A stretch of DNA of 64,000 bases, taken from the NCBI GenBank assembly GCA_963691655.1, contig OY829329.1:63730852-63794851 (forward strand), in the 5' to 3' direction. Made by a program: the position numbers and the translations under genes. Below the pieces are notes generated by a model. The model did no database searches, was not told the origin of the DNA, and worked only from the letters and a program-made list of their open reading frames with translations. This DNA comes from Toxonevra muliebris (Eukaryota > Arthropoda > Insecta > Diptera > Pallopteridae). This document shows positions 57,601 to 64,000 of this stretch, in pieces. Numbering within the stretch: position 1 is the first letter of the stretch; every line of letters begins with the position of its first letter.

Positions 57601-59032
57601 TTTCTCGCTTGACCGAGTTTAGTGGTGTGAGTACCTGCTCAGCCAAGGATTCCTGCAGTGTAGAGCCTTTACGGGCTAGCTCGTCAGCCATTTCATTACA
57701 CTCAATGTTCCGGTGACCCGGGACCCATATCAGGGTAATGTTGTACTGTCGGGCTAGGTCCGTAAGATTATCTTGGCATTGCATTACCAGGTTAGATTAT
57801 ATGACGGCCGAATAAAGAGCCCTGATTGCGGCCTGGCTATCCGAAAAGATAGCAATATGTGCCTTAAAGGTGTGATCTGTCTTAAGCATCCTACTTGCCT
57901 CCCTTATTGATAGCATTTCAGCCTGAAATACACTAGCAGAGTTAGGGAGGCGGACAGATCGATTAAAGCCTAGTTTTCCTGAAAAGATTCCTGCTCCCAC
58001 ACCACAGTTCATCTTGGATCCGTCCGTAAATACTGTGGTGTCGAAGTTATTTACTATCATGAAAATAAAGGTACCTCCCATACAAATTTTCCACTTTTTA
58101 GGGATTTTTGATGCTCTAGGCTCCACTAAGAGAAATCAGTGTGTATGAAATAGCTCCTTAGAGGGGGGGGAAATAATATAAGAGGCAACATGGAAATGAC
58201 TGATTAATAGCAATAATAAAGTAATCATGCAATAAGGATTTGAATTTATATAATATTTTCAATACAATATCTTAAAATTTCCAGCTCTCAATACTCTCAA
58301 CCACTTGTCAATTTTTCTAAAAATATTTATGCATATCTCTACAATTGGCAGCCAAATGACATTTTAAATGTCATTACATACTTGTATATGTATCTAACTA
58401 TACTTCAGAAGCATGTTTAGGTTAACATGAGAGCGAACGGCAAAAAAACAAAAAAACTAGATTTACTCAAAGCGGCCTACGCAAAAGTATAAATTAATAA
58501 AATTGCTGTAATAATTTAAAAGCAAATTTGTTTTTTCACATTTATTTGGACACTTTTATGTTGCATAATTAACCATTTTGCATTTTGAATGCATTCATTT
58601 GAAGTTGAAAGCAAAAATGCAAAAAAAAAAAAAAAAATTATATATATCAAAAATAGCATGTAAATATTAATTTAATAAATAAGAAATGACAATTTTGCAT
58701 ATTTTTTTTTTTTTATTATTATTATAAATTAAAATTTTTACATACCCGTGTATTTTTTAATAAACATAAATTTTCCGCTTCTTTCCTTCTCTTCACTTCT
58801 CCTCACAGTTTATGGCAAACGTGTAGTTTCACGTTCCTGCTTCTATGAGGATATCGATGAGTCCGCAGACAAGTGCGGTCATGAGACCACATCATCATAC
58901 ATCAAGACCCTCTACTGTCAGACCTGTACCACCGATGGTTGCAACGGTGCCGGTAGCTTTACACCATATGCGACGCTGATTCTGATGTCTGCTGCTGCAG
59001 CTGCCTTCGTGTTGAAACTGAATTTTTTTTGA
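23247..59032 (+). CDS. Ly6/three-finger GPI-anchored surface protein
   Basis: Three exons: 23247-23310, 45202-45387 and 58809-59032. They give 157 aa, and both introns are phase 1 and GT-AG. Residues 1-22 form a signal peptide with a hydrophobic core. The mature part has ten cysteines (28, 31, 41, 62, 77, 94, 106, 120, 123, 128) with the opening C-x-x-C and closing C-N (128-129) of the Ly6 fold, enough for five disulfides. After a small-residue stretch (G130-S133), the tail is hydrophobic and fits a GPI-anchor signal. Insect Ly6 proteins of this kind act at the cell surface, for example in septate junction assembly or modulation of neuronal channels and receptors. I cannot tell which role applies. 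Drosophila has a Ly6 cluster near Oseg5 (CG9335, CG9336, CG9338, CG31675, CG31676, from memory). The introns are 21,891 and 13,421 bp, so coding is 1.3% of the span. Confidence 0.9.
23311..23871 (+). other. start of Ly6 intron 1, nothing recognised
   Basis: AT-rich intron sequence with homopolymer runs only. Confidence 0.5.
23872..24962. repeat. dispersed repeat, copy 2
   Basis: Same repeat as 1-681 and in the same orientation. The left block (to about 24230) and the right block (from about 24770, with AGAAACCGAT, a CCATCCACT block and the G-rich end) match copy 1. The middle contains extra sequence of about 0.4 kb that copy 1 lacks. Lies in Ly6 intron 1. Confidence 0.7.
24963..25831. other. 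intronic stretch, nothing recognised
   Basis: No gene or clear repeat. A short hairpin AGTCCTAT..ATAGGAC lies near 25469-25486. Confidence 0.45.
25832..26957. mobile_element. 1126-bp element with 84-bp terminal inverted repeats
   Basis: The left arm 25832-25915 and right arm 26874-26957 are inverted copies of equal length with only a handful of mismatches. The arms start AAAGGG(C/T)ATAGCCGGG and include TGCCCCCAAACCGAATCAAG. The interior has no coding capacity. No convincing target duplication is visible. Non-autonomous class II or foldback element, probably fairly young given the arm identity. Confidence 0.85.
26958..29103. other. intronic stretch with microsatellites
   Basis: A (TATG)n run lies at about 28064-28093 and GTTGTT repeats near 28125. 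A short direct repeat TACAGTTCACAGTGAAAGTT occurs twice near 28911 and 28935. No gene seen; the open frames at 28499-28702 and 28989-29204 have no recognisable features. Confidence 0.45.
29104..29500. repeat. tandem repeat, about 125-bp period, GCCATTTTG units
   Basis: Units start with GCCATTTTG or a variant at about 29104, 29225, 29350 and 29480. They share inner words such as AAGTTTCATGG, AATATTGTAAAAGTT and TTCATGG(C/A)CG. Three-plus diverged copies. Confidence 0.7.
29501..30287. other. intronic stretch, nothing recognised
   Basis: No gene or clear repeat seen. Confidence 0.4.
30288..30930. mobile_element. 643-bp TTAA-bounded inverted-repeat element
   Basis: Left end TTAAGGGGGTAGTACCATCT. 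The right end in reverse complement reads TTAATAGAGTAGTACCGTCT. Both termini carry TTAA and about 20 bp of inverted similarity. No intact coding region. TTAA-type non-autonomous element. Confidence 0.65.
31319..31765. mobile_element. 447-bp TTAA MITE with 19-bp inverted repeats
   Basis: The left end TTAACCCTCTAGTTCTCAA and the inverted right end differ at one base over 19 bp. TTAA at both ends is the piggyBac signature. Non-coding. Confidence 0.8.
31766..32840. other. intronic stretch, nothing recognised
   Basis: AT-rich with short (GTAT)n near 32343. The open frame at 32312-32524 shows no recognisable domain. Confidence 0.4.
32959..33514. repeat. 556-bp segment with identical 87-bp terminal direct repeats
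   Basis: 32959-33045 and 33428-33514 are identical over 87 bp, from TGATAGTTTTTTAGGAGACT to CAATTTCGTTATTTG. The 382-bp interior has no ORF. TACTG lies on both outer sides, but TACTG is also the minisatellite word. Confidence 0.85.
33641..34820 (-). mobile_element. Tc1-family (DD34E) DNA transposon relic
   Basis: The outer ends share an inverted word, TTGCAA(CA)AAATTATGGAT, at about 33645-33667 and 34796-34817. On the - strand, conserved Tc1 transposase motifs appear in order: an N-terminal MPSGKKLTEFEK segment, then VIFSDEKKFNLDGPDG, QDNAAIH, and SPDLNPMENVW. The element landed inside a TACTG minisatellite. Confidence 0.85.
33692..34720 (-). pseudogene. broken Tc1 transposase
   Basis: Catalytic residues are visible as D in FSDEKK, D in QDNAA and E in PMENVW. 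The last two are separated by 34 residues, which places it in the Tc1 family proper. An in-frame TAG sits immediately before QDNAA (about 34010). The N-terminal DNA-binding region is frameshifted. About 50 extra bases separate the DWTS segment from VIFSDEKK; they start GTGAGT but do not end in AG, so they are not a clean intron. The protein cannot be functional. Confidence 0.85.
35376..36247. other. intronic stretch, nothing recognised
   Basis: Short GTTGTTGCTG-type runs near 35798-35820; otherwise unstructured. Confidence 0.4.
36248..36967. mobile_element. 720-bp hAT-like non-autonomous element
   Basis: Termini CAGGGATGCCAACT and (inverted) CAGCGATGCCAACT match the usual hAT start. The flanks GTTTATAT (36240-36247) and GGTTATAT (36968-36975) form an 8-bp target duplication with one mismatch, as expected for hAT. 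AATTCCCCG words are repeated near both ends. An open frame at 36333-36563 (-) has no recognisable transposase motif. Confidence 0.8.
37201..38113. mobile_element. 0.9-kb inverted-repeat element with internal duplication
   Basis: Both ends carry AAAC(C/T)A(G/A)AACATC(C/G)CAACAAACCA in inverted orientation, about 30 bp. Inside, words of the type ATTCGAAACGA and CGAATTCGTT recur on both strands, giving strong potential to fold. No coding region. I cannot assign a superfamily. Confidence 0.65.
37243..37700. repeat. 223-bp tandem duplication
   Basis: Two copies start with TTTTAGCATTCGAAACGA at 37243 and 37466. Each continues through GGTAACGAG, GAGTATTCGCTATTT and AAGAATCAAGAATTCAAAAT. The copies are highly similar with small indels. 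Confidence 0.8.
38698..38767 (-). other. second tRNA-like unit of the SINE
   Basis: A box TGGTCTAGTGGC and B box GAGTTCGATTCTC are recognisable. The anticodon stem CCAGA/TCTGG pairs perfectly but closes an 8-nt loop, and the acceptor stem does not pair. Not a functional tRNA. Confidence 0.65.
38939..39011 (-). other. tRNA-Glu-like unit of the SINE (not a functional tRNA)
   Basis: 73 nt with an A box (TGTCTAGTGGA), a TTTC-containing anticodon loop, and a perfect B box GGTTCGATTCC. The outer acceptor pairs GACC/GGTC hold. The anticodon stem and inner acceptor pairs are mismatched, so it is a pol III promoter relic and not a working tRNA. Confidence 0.7.
39570..39656. repeat. (TA)n microsatellite
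   Basis: Two TA/AT runs separated by a short T-rich interruption near 39598-39608. The overlapping open frames that read as Ile-Tyr repeats are artefacts of this. Confidence 0.95.
39657..42207. other. intronic stretch, nothing recognised
   Basis: Homopolymer A runs (about 40252-40273) and T runs (40379-40413, interrupted by a G) stand out. GTTGTTGCTG-type triplets lie near 40455-40497. No gene seen. Confidence 0.45.
42208..43641. mobile_element. 1.4-kb TTAA-bounded inverted-repeat element
   Basis: Left end TTAAGGAGACATTCCTG; right end inverted TTAAGGGGACATTCTAG. The similarity continues through GTTT(T)AAAATT for about 28 bp. The interior contains a diverged tandem repeat (43050-43440). No intact ORF with a recognisable domain. 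Confidence 0.7.
43050..43440. repeat. diverged tandem repeat, about 115-bp period
   Basis: Units marked by TAATCAGC(G/T) followed by CTGAAAACCCC(C/T)GAGTAA at about 43173, 43285 and 43403, with CCATATTG and CCGCCATTTTGG words between. Part of the surrounding inverted-repeat element. Confidence 0.65.
43642..45201. other. end of Ly6 intron 1, nothing recognised
   Basis: No gene. The open frame at 44466-44663 has no recognisable domain. The last bases hold the pyrimidine tract and CAG acceptor for exon 2. Confidence 0.45.
45202..45387 (+). CDS. Ly6 gene exon 2 (first half of Ly6 domain)
   Basis: Follows a pyrimidine tract ending TTTTTTCAG and stops at G|GTGAGT. It encodes residues 22-83, with cysteines 28, 31, 41, 62 and 77 in a pattern LRCWRCS...GGFC...VNC...PVCKK. 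Too short and phase-shifted to appear as a long ORF. Confidence 0.9.
45388..47810. other. start of Ly6 intron 2, nothing recognised
   Basis: Long A-rich runs (for example 46065-46100 and 46340-46420). No gene or organised repeat seen. Confidence 0.45.
47823..47893. repeat. left flanking copy of a GGTTAGGTT-type repeat
   Basis: Resembles 49196-49264 in the same orientation. Common pattern: GGTTAGG(T)TAAAAGTG, then GTGAATG and ACCGG(T/C)AA(A/G)ATCCA. The two copies bracket the minisatellite array between them. Confidence 0.55.
47905..49190 (+). repeat. minisatellite array 1, core ATTTTAAAATCAGAAAATGT
   Basis: About 1.3 kb of 20-22 bp units built on ATTTTAAAATCAGAAAATGT with variable spacing and substitutions. 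A higher-order unit of about 195-215 bp is visible: the motif AGAATAGAAAACGCCATTTT or a close variant recurs near 48040, 48235 and 48447. The open frame at 48287-48511 is an artefact of the repeat. Confidence 0.9.
49196..49264. repeat. right flanking copy of a GGTTAGGTT-type repeat
   Basis: Partner of 47823-47893. It reads GGTTAGGTTTTAAGTGGTGG, then GAATGACTC and AGCCGGCAAGATCCATAGG. Confidence 0.55.
49265..50610. other. spacer between the two inverted arrays
   Basis: AT-rich with poly-T and poly-A runs (50231-50320). No gene seen. Confidence 0.5.
50611..52390 (-). repeat. minisatellite array 2, inverse orientation of array 1
   Basis: About 1.8 kb of units of the type TTCTGATTTTGAAATGATAT. 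The core is the reverse complement of the array 1 monomer. A larger duplication is clear: the block beginning TGATAATAAACTTATATTTT starts at 50627 and again at 51381, a 754-bp period with many shared variants. Confidence 0.9.
52391..56305. other. intronic stretch with low-complexity runs
   Basis: AAACAAAACA-type repeats at about 52860-52930. Poly-C at about 55793-55810. A hairpin AATCCTTCGAT...ATCGAAGGATTT spans about 54160-54300. The 133-codon open frame at 54016-54417 (-) overlaps this hairpin and has no recognised domain. No gene supported. Confidence 0.45.
56586..56677. mobile_element. 92-bp TTAA MITE inside the foldback element
   Basis: Begins TTAACCCTCTATC and ends GCCAAAGGGTTAA. Inner words ATGGGTCA and TGACCCGT are also inverted. 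The flanks AACATA/TATGTT extend the palindrome. Confidence 0.5.
57084..58061 (-). mobile_element. 5'-truncated LINE, RNase H and zinc-knuckle end
   Basis: The 3' end has an (AAC)n tail (57084-57099 on +). Likely target duplication AAAATAAGGG (57074-57083) / AAAATAAAGG (58062-58071). Only the end of the reverse-transcriptase ORF remains. It belongs to a RNase H-bearing LINE of the I/R1/LOA/Jockey-related groups. Confidence 0.85.
57203..58061 (-). pseudogene. LINE ORF2 C-terminal remnant (RNase H)
   Basis: RNase H motifs appear in order: TDGSKM, FQAEML, FSDSQAAI and WVPGHRNIECNEMADELAR. A cysteine-histidine motif CRSC..H..CECP follows in the tail. The three open segments share one frame, separated only by in-frame stops at 57797 and 57524. 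There is no frameshift, so the decay is recent. Confidence 0.85.
58110..58808. other. end of Ly6 intron 2, nothing recognised
   Basis: A runs near 58621-58637 and T runs near 58704-58714. The last bases are the pyrimidine-rich acceptor of exon 3. Confidence 0.5.
58809..59032 (+). CDS. Ly6 gene exon 3 (second half, GPI signal)
   Basis: Acceptor CTCCTCACAG at 58799-58808. Encodes residues 84-157, with cysteines 94, 106, 120, 123 and 128, then CNGAGS and a hydrophobic C-terminus ending at TGA. GC content is visibly higher than in the flanking intron. Confidence 0.92.
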
Positions 59033-59392
59033 AAATTAGATTGAATTTTTAATGGTGGAAATTTTATGTATTTTTTTTTATTTTTTTTTTTTTTCGATGT
59101 AACTATATGAAATTTGTTGGCTGAAAATGTTTTTTTTTTTGTGAACTTAATTAATATTATGTGTTAATTTCATTAAGTTTAAGGTTTTTAAAGTTAACTT
59201 GCGTGTTTTTTATTTTTTTTTTTTTTTGTCTTCTGTCATAATAATTATATACTTGTATGTTATTTTTATTTGTTTTTTGAAAATTTTAGATAATACTTTT
59301 TTTTTTTAAATTACTTCATACAGTAAGTAAAAAACGAAACCAAATCGCACAAATTTTGCAACTTTTGTGAAAGAAATCCTTTTTAAGCACAA

Positions 59393-59398
59393 AATAAA
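59393..59398 (+). terminator. candidate poly(A) signal of the Ly6 gene
   Basis: AATAAA 361 bp after the stop codon. Several T-rich stretches lie between. Low certainty, since such hexamers are common in AT-rich DNA. Confidence 0.25.
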
Positions 59399-61289
59399 TT
59401 GAGTAATCTCTTAACTCTTGGTTTACACCGATTTTAACTGACCAGTTTTTGGTATATATTTGATAGATCCTAATACATTTTTACACCGTGCGACGGAAGT
59501 TTGTTTTTCAGTTCGCACACTTACACACTTATTTCAATATATGATACATATAAATGCTTAATCGTATTTTATACCATCTACAACTGTAAAGACTCGGGAT
59601 CGGAATCGGTTTTAATATACTATTCAGGTTTTGTAAACGATAGAAAAACATGATTCAAGTCAGACTGTGTTCAAAGTTTGACTGTGTTTCAGACTGTGTA
59701 CCAAGTCAGATCGATTCCCATTCAAACCTCCTTCAATAAATCGGATATGTTACCAATGATCAACAATTAATTGACTGTTACTGTTGTCAGATGTTTGGAA
59801 ATTGACCCAAACTATAGAAAAGGCAAATTGATTTCCGATTTTAGTTAGGAGGGGAAAAATATTTGTAAATGAAAATTTTAAAAAATATTAAATCTAAGCA
59901 CTTGAAAAACTTACATAAATATTTCTTTTGTAATTATAAAAAAAATCTATTCGAATTAATTTCAGTAGTACATAATACTATCTATATTAAGAATTTTAAG
60001 TGTCCTTTAGAAAATACAAGAAAAAACCAAAAAAAAAAAAAAAAACATTTTGTAATTAATAACATCAAAAATGAATAACAATAATTCCTTGTAATTAATT
60101 ATATTTACCTTGGTCTACGAAAAGGGGTCTATCGTTCCAAAAAAAAGCTTTCGAGAAAACAGTTGTCAACGCAAGTTGCTATGACAATCCTTATTGTGTT
60201 CTTTTTTTTTTAAATGCATTTGTAAAGAAAATACTAAAAATAGAAATAAGCGGTTTGCGAAGACCATACTTTGTTCTATCAGAATCGCCAAAAAAATGGA
60301 TTTTTGAGACGATAGGTCCCTTTACGTAGAGCAAGGCACACATGTTTGTAATTAATTGCATTTCCTATCAAAGATGCTGAAGAATCAATTCAAAATCAAC
60401 AATCATCAATTTTTCATTAACCTCTCACTTGGTGAAAGTGAAATATCAATTGTAAAAATCGCTTAATTATTTGTCAATAATTAAAATAATTTAGTAAAAA
60501 AAAAAAATAAATAAAAAATTAAATAATAATGTGAGTTTAATTTTTTGCGAAATTGATTACAGTAAGAAGATATTTGAGTCTAATGTATTGGTGGATCATC
60601 TTAGGAAGACATGACATCAGCGATATGGTTGTTGACTTAGCTAAACAGTGAAGGATTTAACTACTCATATTTTCCTATAGACTCAATACAGAATTCCAGA
60701 TTTTTCTGTTACGTAATTAATCCTGATGTTAACGATATTAAATAAACATGAAAATGGAAAATAAAGAAACAAACTTGCATAAAAATTAGAAGAAAAAAAA
60801 AAGCTATGCAATTCGTTCGTTCAAGTACTACTCTAGCCGTACTTCATTTATTCACCTCAGTTCTTCCTCGTTATCTCATTCAACCATTTAAGACCATCGA
60901 CAGTCGTCTTCATTTACTTACTTTGCATCCTAGAATAAAAAAGGCCAAGAAACTCTTACAAAACCATGACGTAAATCTGTCTGGCAGCTTGCCCTTAGTA
61001 TTGAGCTTTTCCCCGCCTTCTGCAGTCAGCCGGCCAGTGAAGTCTTTTATTAAATGATACTAGCATTTACTCTATAAGGGAAATTTTTGAATCATGCTTT
61101 TGTTGTTGTTGCATCGGCTTAAAATGTTTATGCTGTTTCCCTAACTTCACTTCCCTCATCATTTGTATTTGCCTCCGGCTGCGTCCAAACTTAAATGGTT
61201 TGTTCCAATGTTTGGAAATCTTTCATCGAGATAAAAGTTTCGGGTCACTCTAGGAAATAGACCTAATTTCCGTGGAAGCGTTAATCAGA
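59399..61289. other. gene-free stretch
   Basis: No credible gene. The open frames at 59869-60078 and 60806-61057 have no recognised domain. Confidence 0.45.
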
Positions 61290-63240
61290 CTCGAATAATT
61301 TTAAGTGGATTTCAATGAATTTAAATAACTGACTTCAAATGACTTCAATGAAAACAATTAACTTAAAATTATTTCAAAATTTAATTAAATTTTAAATAGT
61401 TTAGTAAATGATTTCTAATGAATTGTTGAATATGTTGTACTATACATTCATGATTTGCAAAAAAGGATTTCACAAATAAATAAACTGGCACTTACTTCAA
61501 TAAGCCTTTTGATTTCAAAATCGTAACTCATCAAGTAGATTTCAACCAGACCTGTACAAGATTGCAGTATTTTTAAGCTTGAAGTCAATTGACTTTTAGA
61601 AAAATGATTACAACATTTCAGTCTTTTTGAGAATGCAGAAATAAGCCTGGGAAGTCACAAGTCATGCTGAAGTCAATGAATTGTCCTTTATTTTTGAAGT
61701 AATTTTTTTGAAGTCATGAATGACCAGTCCTTTATTTGCAGTCTTAGTCTCCACAAATTATTAATTGACTGGAAATCATTCATTTTGAAGTCAGTTAGAG
61801 ATAATGAAGTCAATTGGAGACTTTTGAAGTCAATTGACTTTACTGAAAAAAAATTGAAGTCTATTGCCTTCATTGAAATAAAGAAACAACTTGGAAGTTA
61901 TTTTAATTATTTTTTCAAAATTTTACACCTTTTCATGTTCACACCTGCCACGAATTATTTTTCTTGTTACAAATATCCACCTAAAACCCAACACGCTATA
62001 ATACAAAGTATCAGAAGTTAGCGATATATTGAAATGCAAATAATACAGACTTCGAATGTTCCCAAAGCAGCAACCAAGAAAAAGGTAAAAACCAATATTT
62101 TAACTTTTCTATTACAGGTGTGAATCATAACATTTACTACACTGAAAAGATAACTAATGTCTTTTTTTTTAACTAATCAGATGAGCCACTATTATTTCCC
62201 AACACTACACTTCTTCCAATTAAAAATGAACATTGCGCCTATCTTGCTAATCCATCTGCATTTCTGGATGTGCTTCACAGATACCTTACAATAAAAAAGG
62301 CTTTCATAAAATATAATACGATTGCAGCGCTTATCAATGCTTACAGATATCAATTTCGAGAAATTGCTACTACTATTGAAAGTCAGCAATATACATATTC
62401 GATACAACGGAAGCAATGAGTTCTCGGATCTTTAGATCATAAAATTTTCTCTTTTGGCATATAAAAATCATCGAAATCAAAGCTGTGTCTCAATTGACTG
62501 CAAGACTTCGAAGTTATGACTGCGAATTCAAGTATAATGCGAAGTCATGTGAGTGATTGTGACTTATTTGCCTTGAAGTCTCAAATTGATTGCTATAATC
62601 AATGAGCAGTCATTGACTTCAAAAACACTGGTGACTTAATTTTTTAAAGTTATAAGTTTCAAATGAAATCAAAGACTGTAATCAGAAAACGTAATTCATT
62701 TTCAGTGATTTCAATGAATGCAGCTTGAAATTACTGCAATCTTTTACAGTTCTGATTTCAACGAATTCGGAAAACTTCAATTAATTCAATTGATTTCAAC
62801 CAATTTCATTAATTTCAATTCAGTTATTAAATTGAATTCACTCAATTCAATTGAATTCATAATTGACTTCAAATTACTTCCATTAATTCAATTGAACTTA
62901 AAATTCTTCATTTGAATTAATGAGTAGTTGAGATCCAGACTGCAAATGAATAACAACCCGTTCATGATTTAATAAATTCAATTGACTTTAATGAATTTAA
63001 ATCAATTTAAATACTTCACCTGAATGACTTCGAATCAATCAATCATCGAGCAAAGTACTGTATATTCTTAATTTCAAAAAAGTTTTTTCACAAATGAATA
63101 ATCCATAATTAACTTCAATATATTCTTCATTCAATGATCTTTTTTCATTTACCTCAATGCTTCACAATTCACAAACAGAATGATTTGATTTGCTCATTTT
63201 TGTATGAAGTAAATTGATTTAATTCAAATCTCAAATTACT
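61290..63240. repeat. degenerate palindromic minisatellite, GAAGTCAATTGACTTC words
   Basis: About 2 kb dense in GAAGTCAATTGACTT, AATTCAATTGA, GACTTCAAATGACTTC and similar words, many self-complementary. The spacing is irregular and unrelated DNA (about 61910-62450) interrupts it. The open frames at 61688-62021 on both strands are products of the repeat. Confidence 0.65.
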
Positions 63241-64000
63241 GCTTTTTTACAGCTCTAGTAATTATAAAAATATAAAATAAAATTACAATCTCAGATAAAG
63301 ATCGCTCCCCTATGACTTTAGTCTGTTTTTCATCGATTTCTCGTAAAGAATGGCCATAAATTTGAAAACATAAAATAGATAAGATAAGAATTTGTATTTT
63401 AATTCCAAAACTTAGCAGCACTTAAAAACTATAAATGAAAAACATTCAAGATCACTACCGTTATCTCAGATCTGAAATTGTGTTCCCGCATTCGTGTATT
63501 GAGTATCAGTGAATAGTTTCGTTTTAAACTGAAACTTTTGAAATTAATTGTTATTCCCACATTAAAAACTAAAAAGCGTGAGTGCAGTTGTCTAGAATAA
63601 AATAAAAATGTTATCATTTAATTAATTAAAAAAAAAAGAAGAAAAATAAATAAAACACAACAATTTACAAACAGTGGAAATGAAATCTGAGCTAAATGTG
63701 CAGCTACAGCTTCTTTTGTGTGAGCATATGTAAGAGATTTAATTTATAGATGAATGTACACACAAAACAAGCGGAAATGCAATTTTTTTTTTTTATTAAT
63801 TTTTATTATTATTTTTGTAAATTTTTTGTAATTTAATTGTCAACCAACGCAATTATTTCAATGTGAAAATATGAACGGGACATAATCACAAGTTGTTTTT
63901 TTTTTTTTGCTTTGATTGCATTGTGACCCTGCCACTGTCTTGTTGCATGCAGTTTGCAGTCAGGGTCAGGGTTGTATTTGTATTGCATATTCTTTAATTT
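63241..64000. other. gene-free stretch to window end
   Basis: No gene or organised repeat seen; poly-T runs near 63785 and 63897. Confidence 0.45.

Larger units (their letters stand above)
56306..58109. mobile_element. foldback element split by a LINE insertion
   Basis: The left arm 56306-56444 is inverted relative to 56971-57083 plus 58062-58109. Shared words include GTTTCTGAAAGTTTCAGA, CAATCGGCTAAAAAATAAGC and TTTTTGCACACATCAT. The right arm is interrupted by the LINE at 57084-58061; the match resumes after it with CCACTTTTT(G/A)GGGATTTTT. Confidence 0.7.

Noticed and set aside
1..64000. CRISPR array, operon or prokaryotic system
   Set aside because: Spliced genes and fly transposons show eukaryotic nuclear DNA. 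The regular repeats are degenerate minisatellites without unique spacers.

Overview
The window looks like nuclear DNA of a higher fly (Brachycera, probably Calyptratae; I cannot name the species). It is very AT-rich. The genes have short GT-AG introns and fly-like Kozak contexts. The non-coding DNA is full of short inverted-repeat transposons, minisatellites and microsatellites. Four genes are supported. Two are tandem glyoxylate/hydroxypyruvate reductase (GRHPR) genes on the + strand (4282-6648 and 7143-8460). One is the intraflagellar-transport gene IFT80 (Drosophila Oseg5) on the - strand (9142-12034, nine exons). The last is a three-exon Ly6/three-finger GPI-anchored protein gene on the + strand, spread over about 36 kb (23247-59032). 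From memory, Drosophila 2L carries the same neighbourhood: GRHPR paralogues, Oseg5 and a Ly6 cluster.

Layout: 1-4147 is gene-free and starts with a dispersed repeat. 4148-8478 holds the GRHPR pair with a TATA/Inr promoter. A small TTAA-bounded element (8540-8793) lies between GRHPR-2 and the convergent IFT80 gene. IFT80 has a near-consensus RFX X-box just upstream of its start codon. 12123-23246 is intergenic with inverted-repeat elements. The rest is dominated by the two huge Ly6 introns (21.9 kb and 13.4 kb). These contain a Tc1 (DD34E) relic, hAT-like and TTAA-type elements, a complete-looking SINE with two tRNA-like units nested in a hAT-like element, a LINE 3' fragment nested in a foldback element, and two large minisatellite arrays of one monomer family in opposite orientation.

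The genes are unrelated in function: 2-hydroxyacid metabolism, cilium assembly in sensory neurons and sperm, and a cell-surface Ly6 protein. Their grouping looks like conserved synteny, not an operon. The points most worth checking are: the 5' end of GRHPR-1, where an apparent signal peptide is probably an intron's pyrimidine tract and an upstream exon encodes a mitochondrial-type presequence; a 57-nt stop-free intron in IFT80 that ORF finders read through; the X-box; the twin-tRNA SINE; and the inverted minisatellite arrays, which could fold into long dsRNA.
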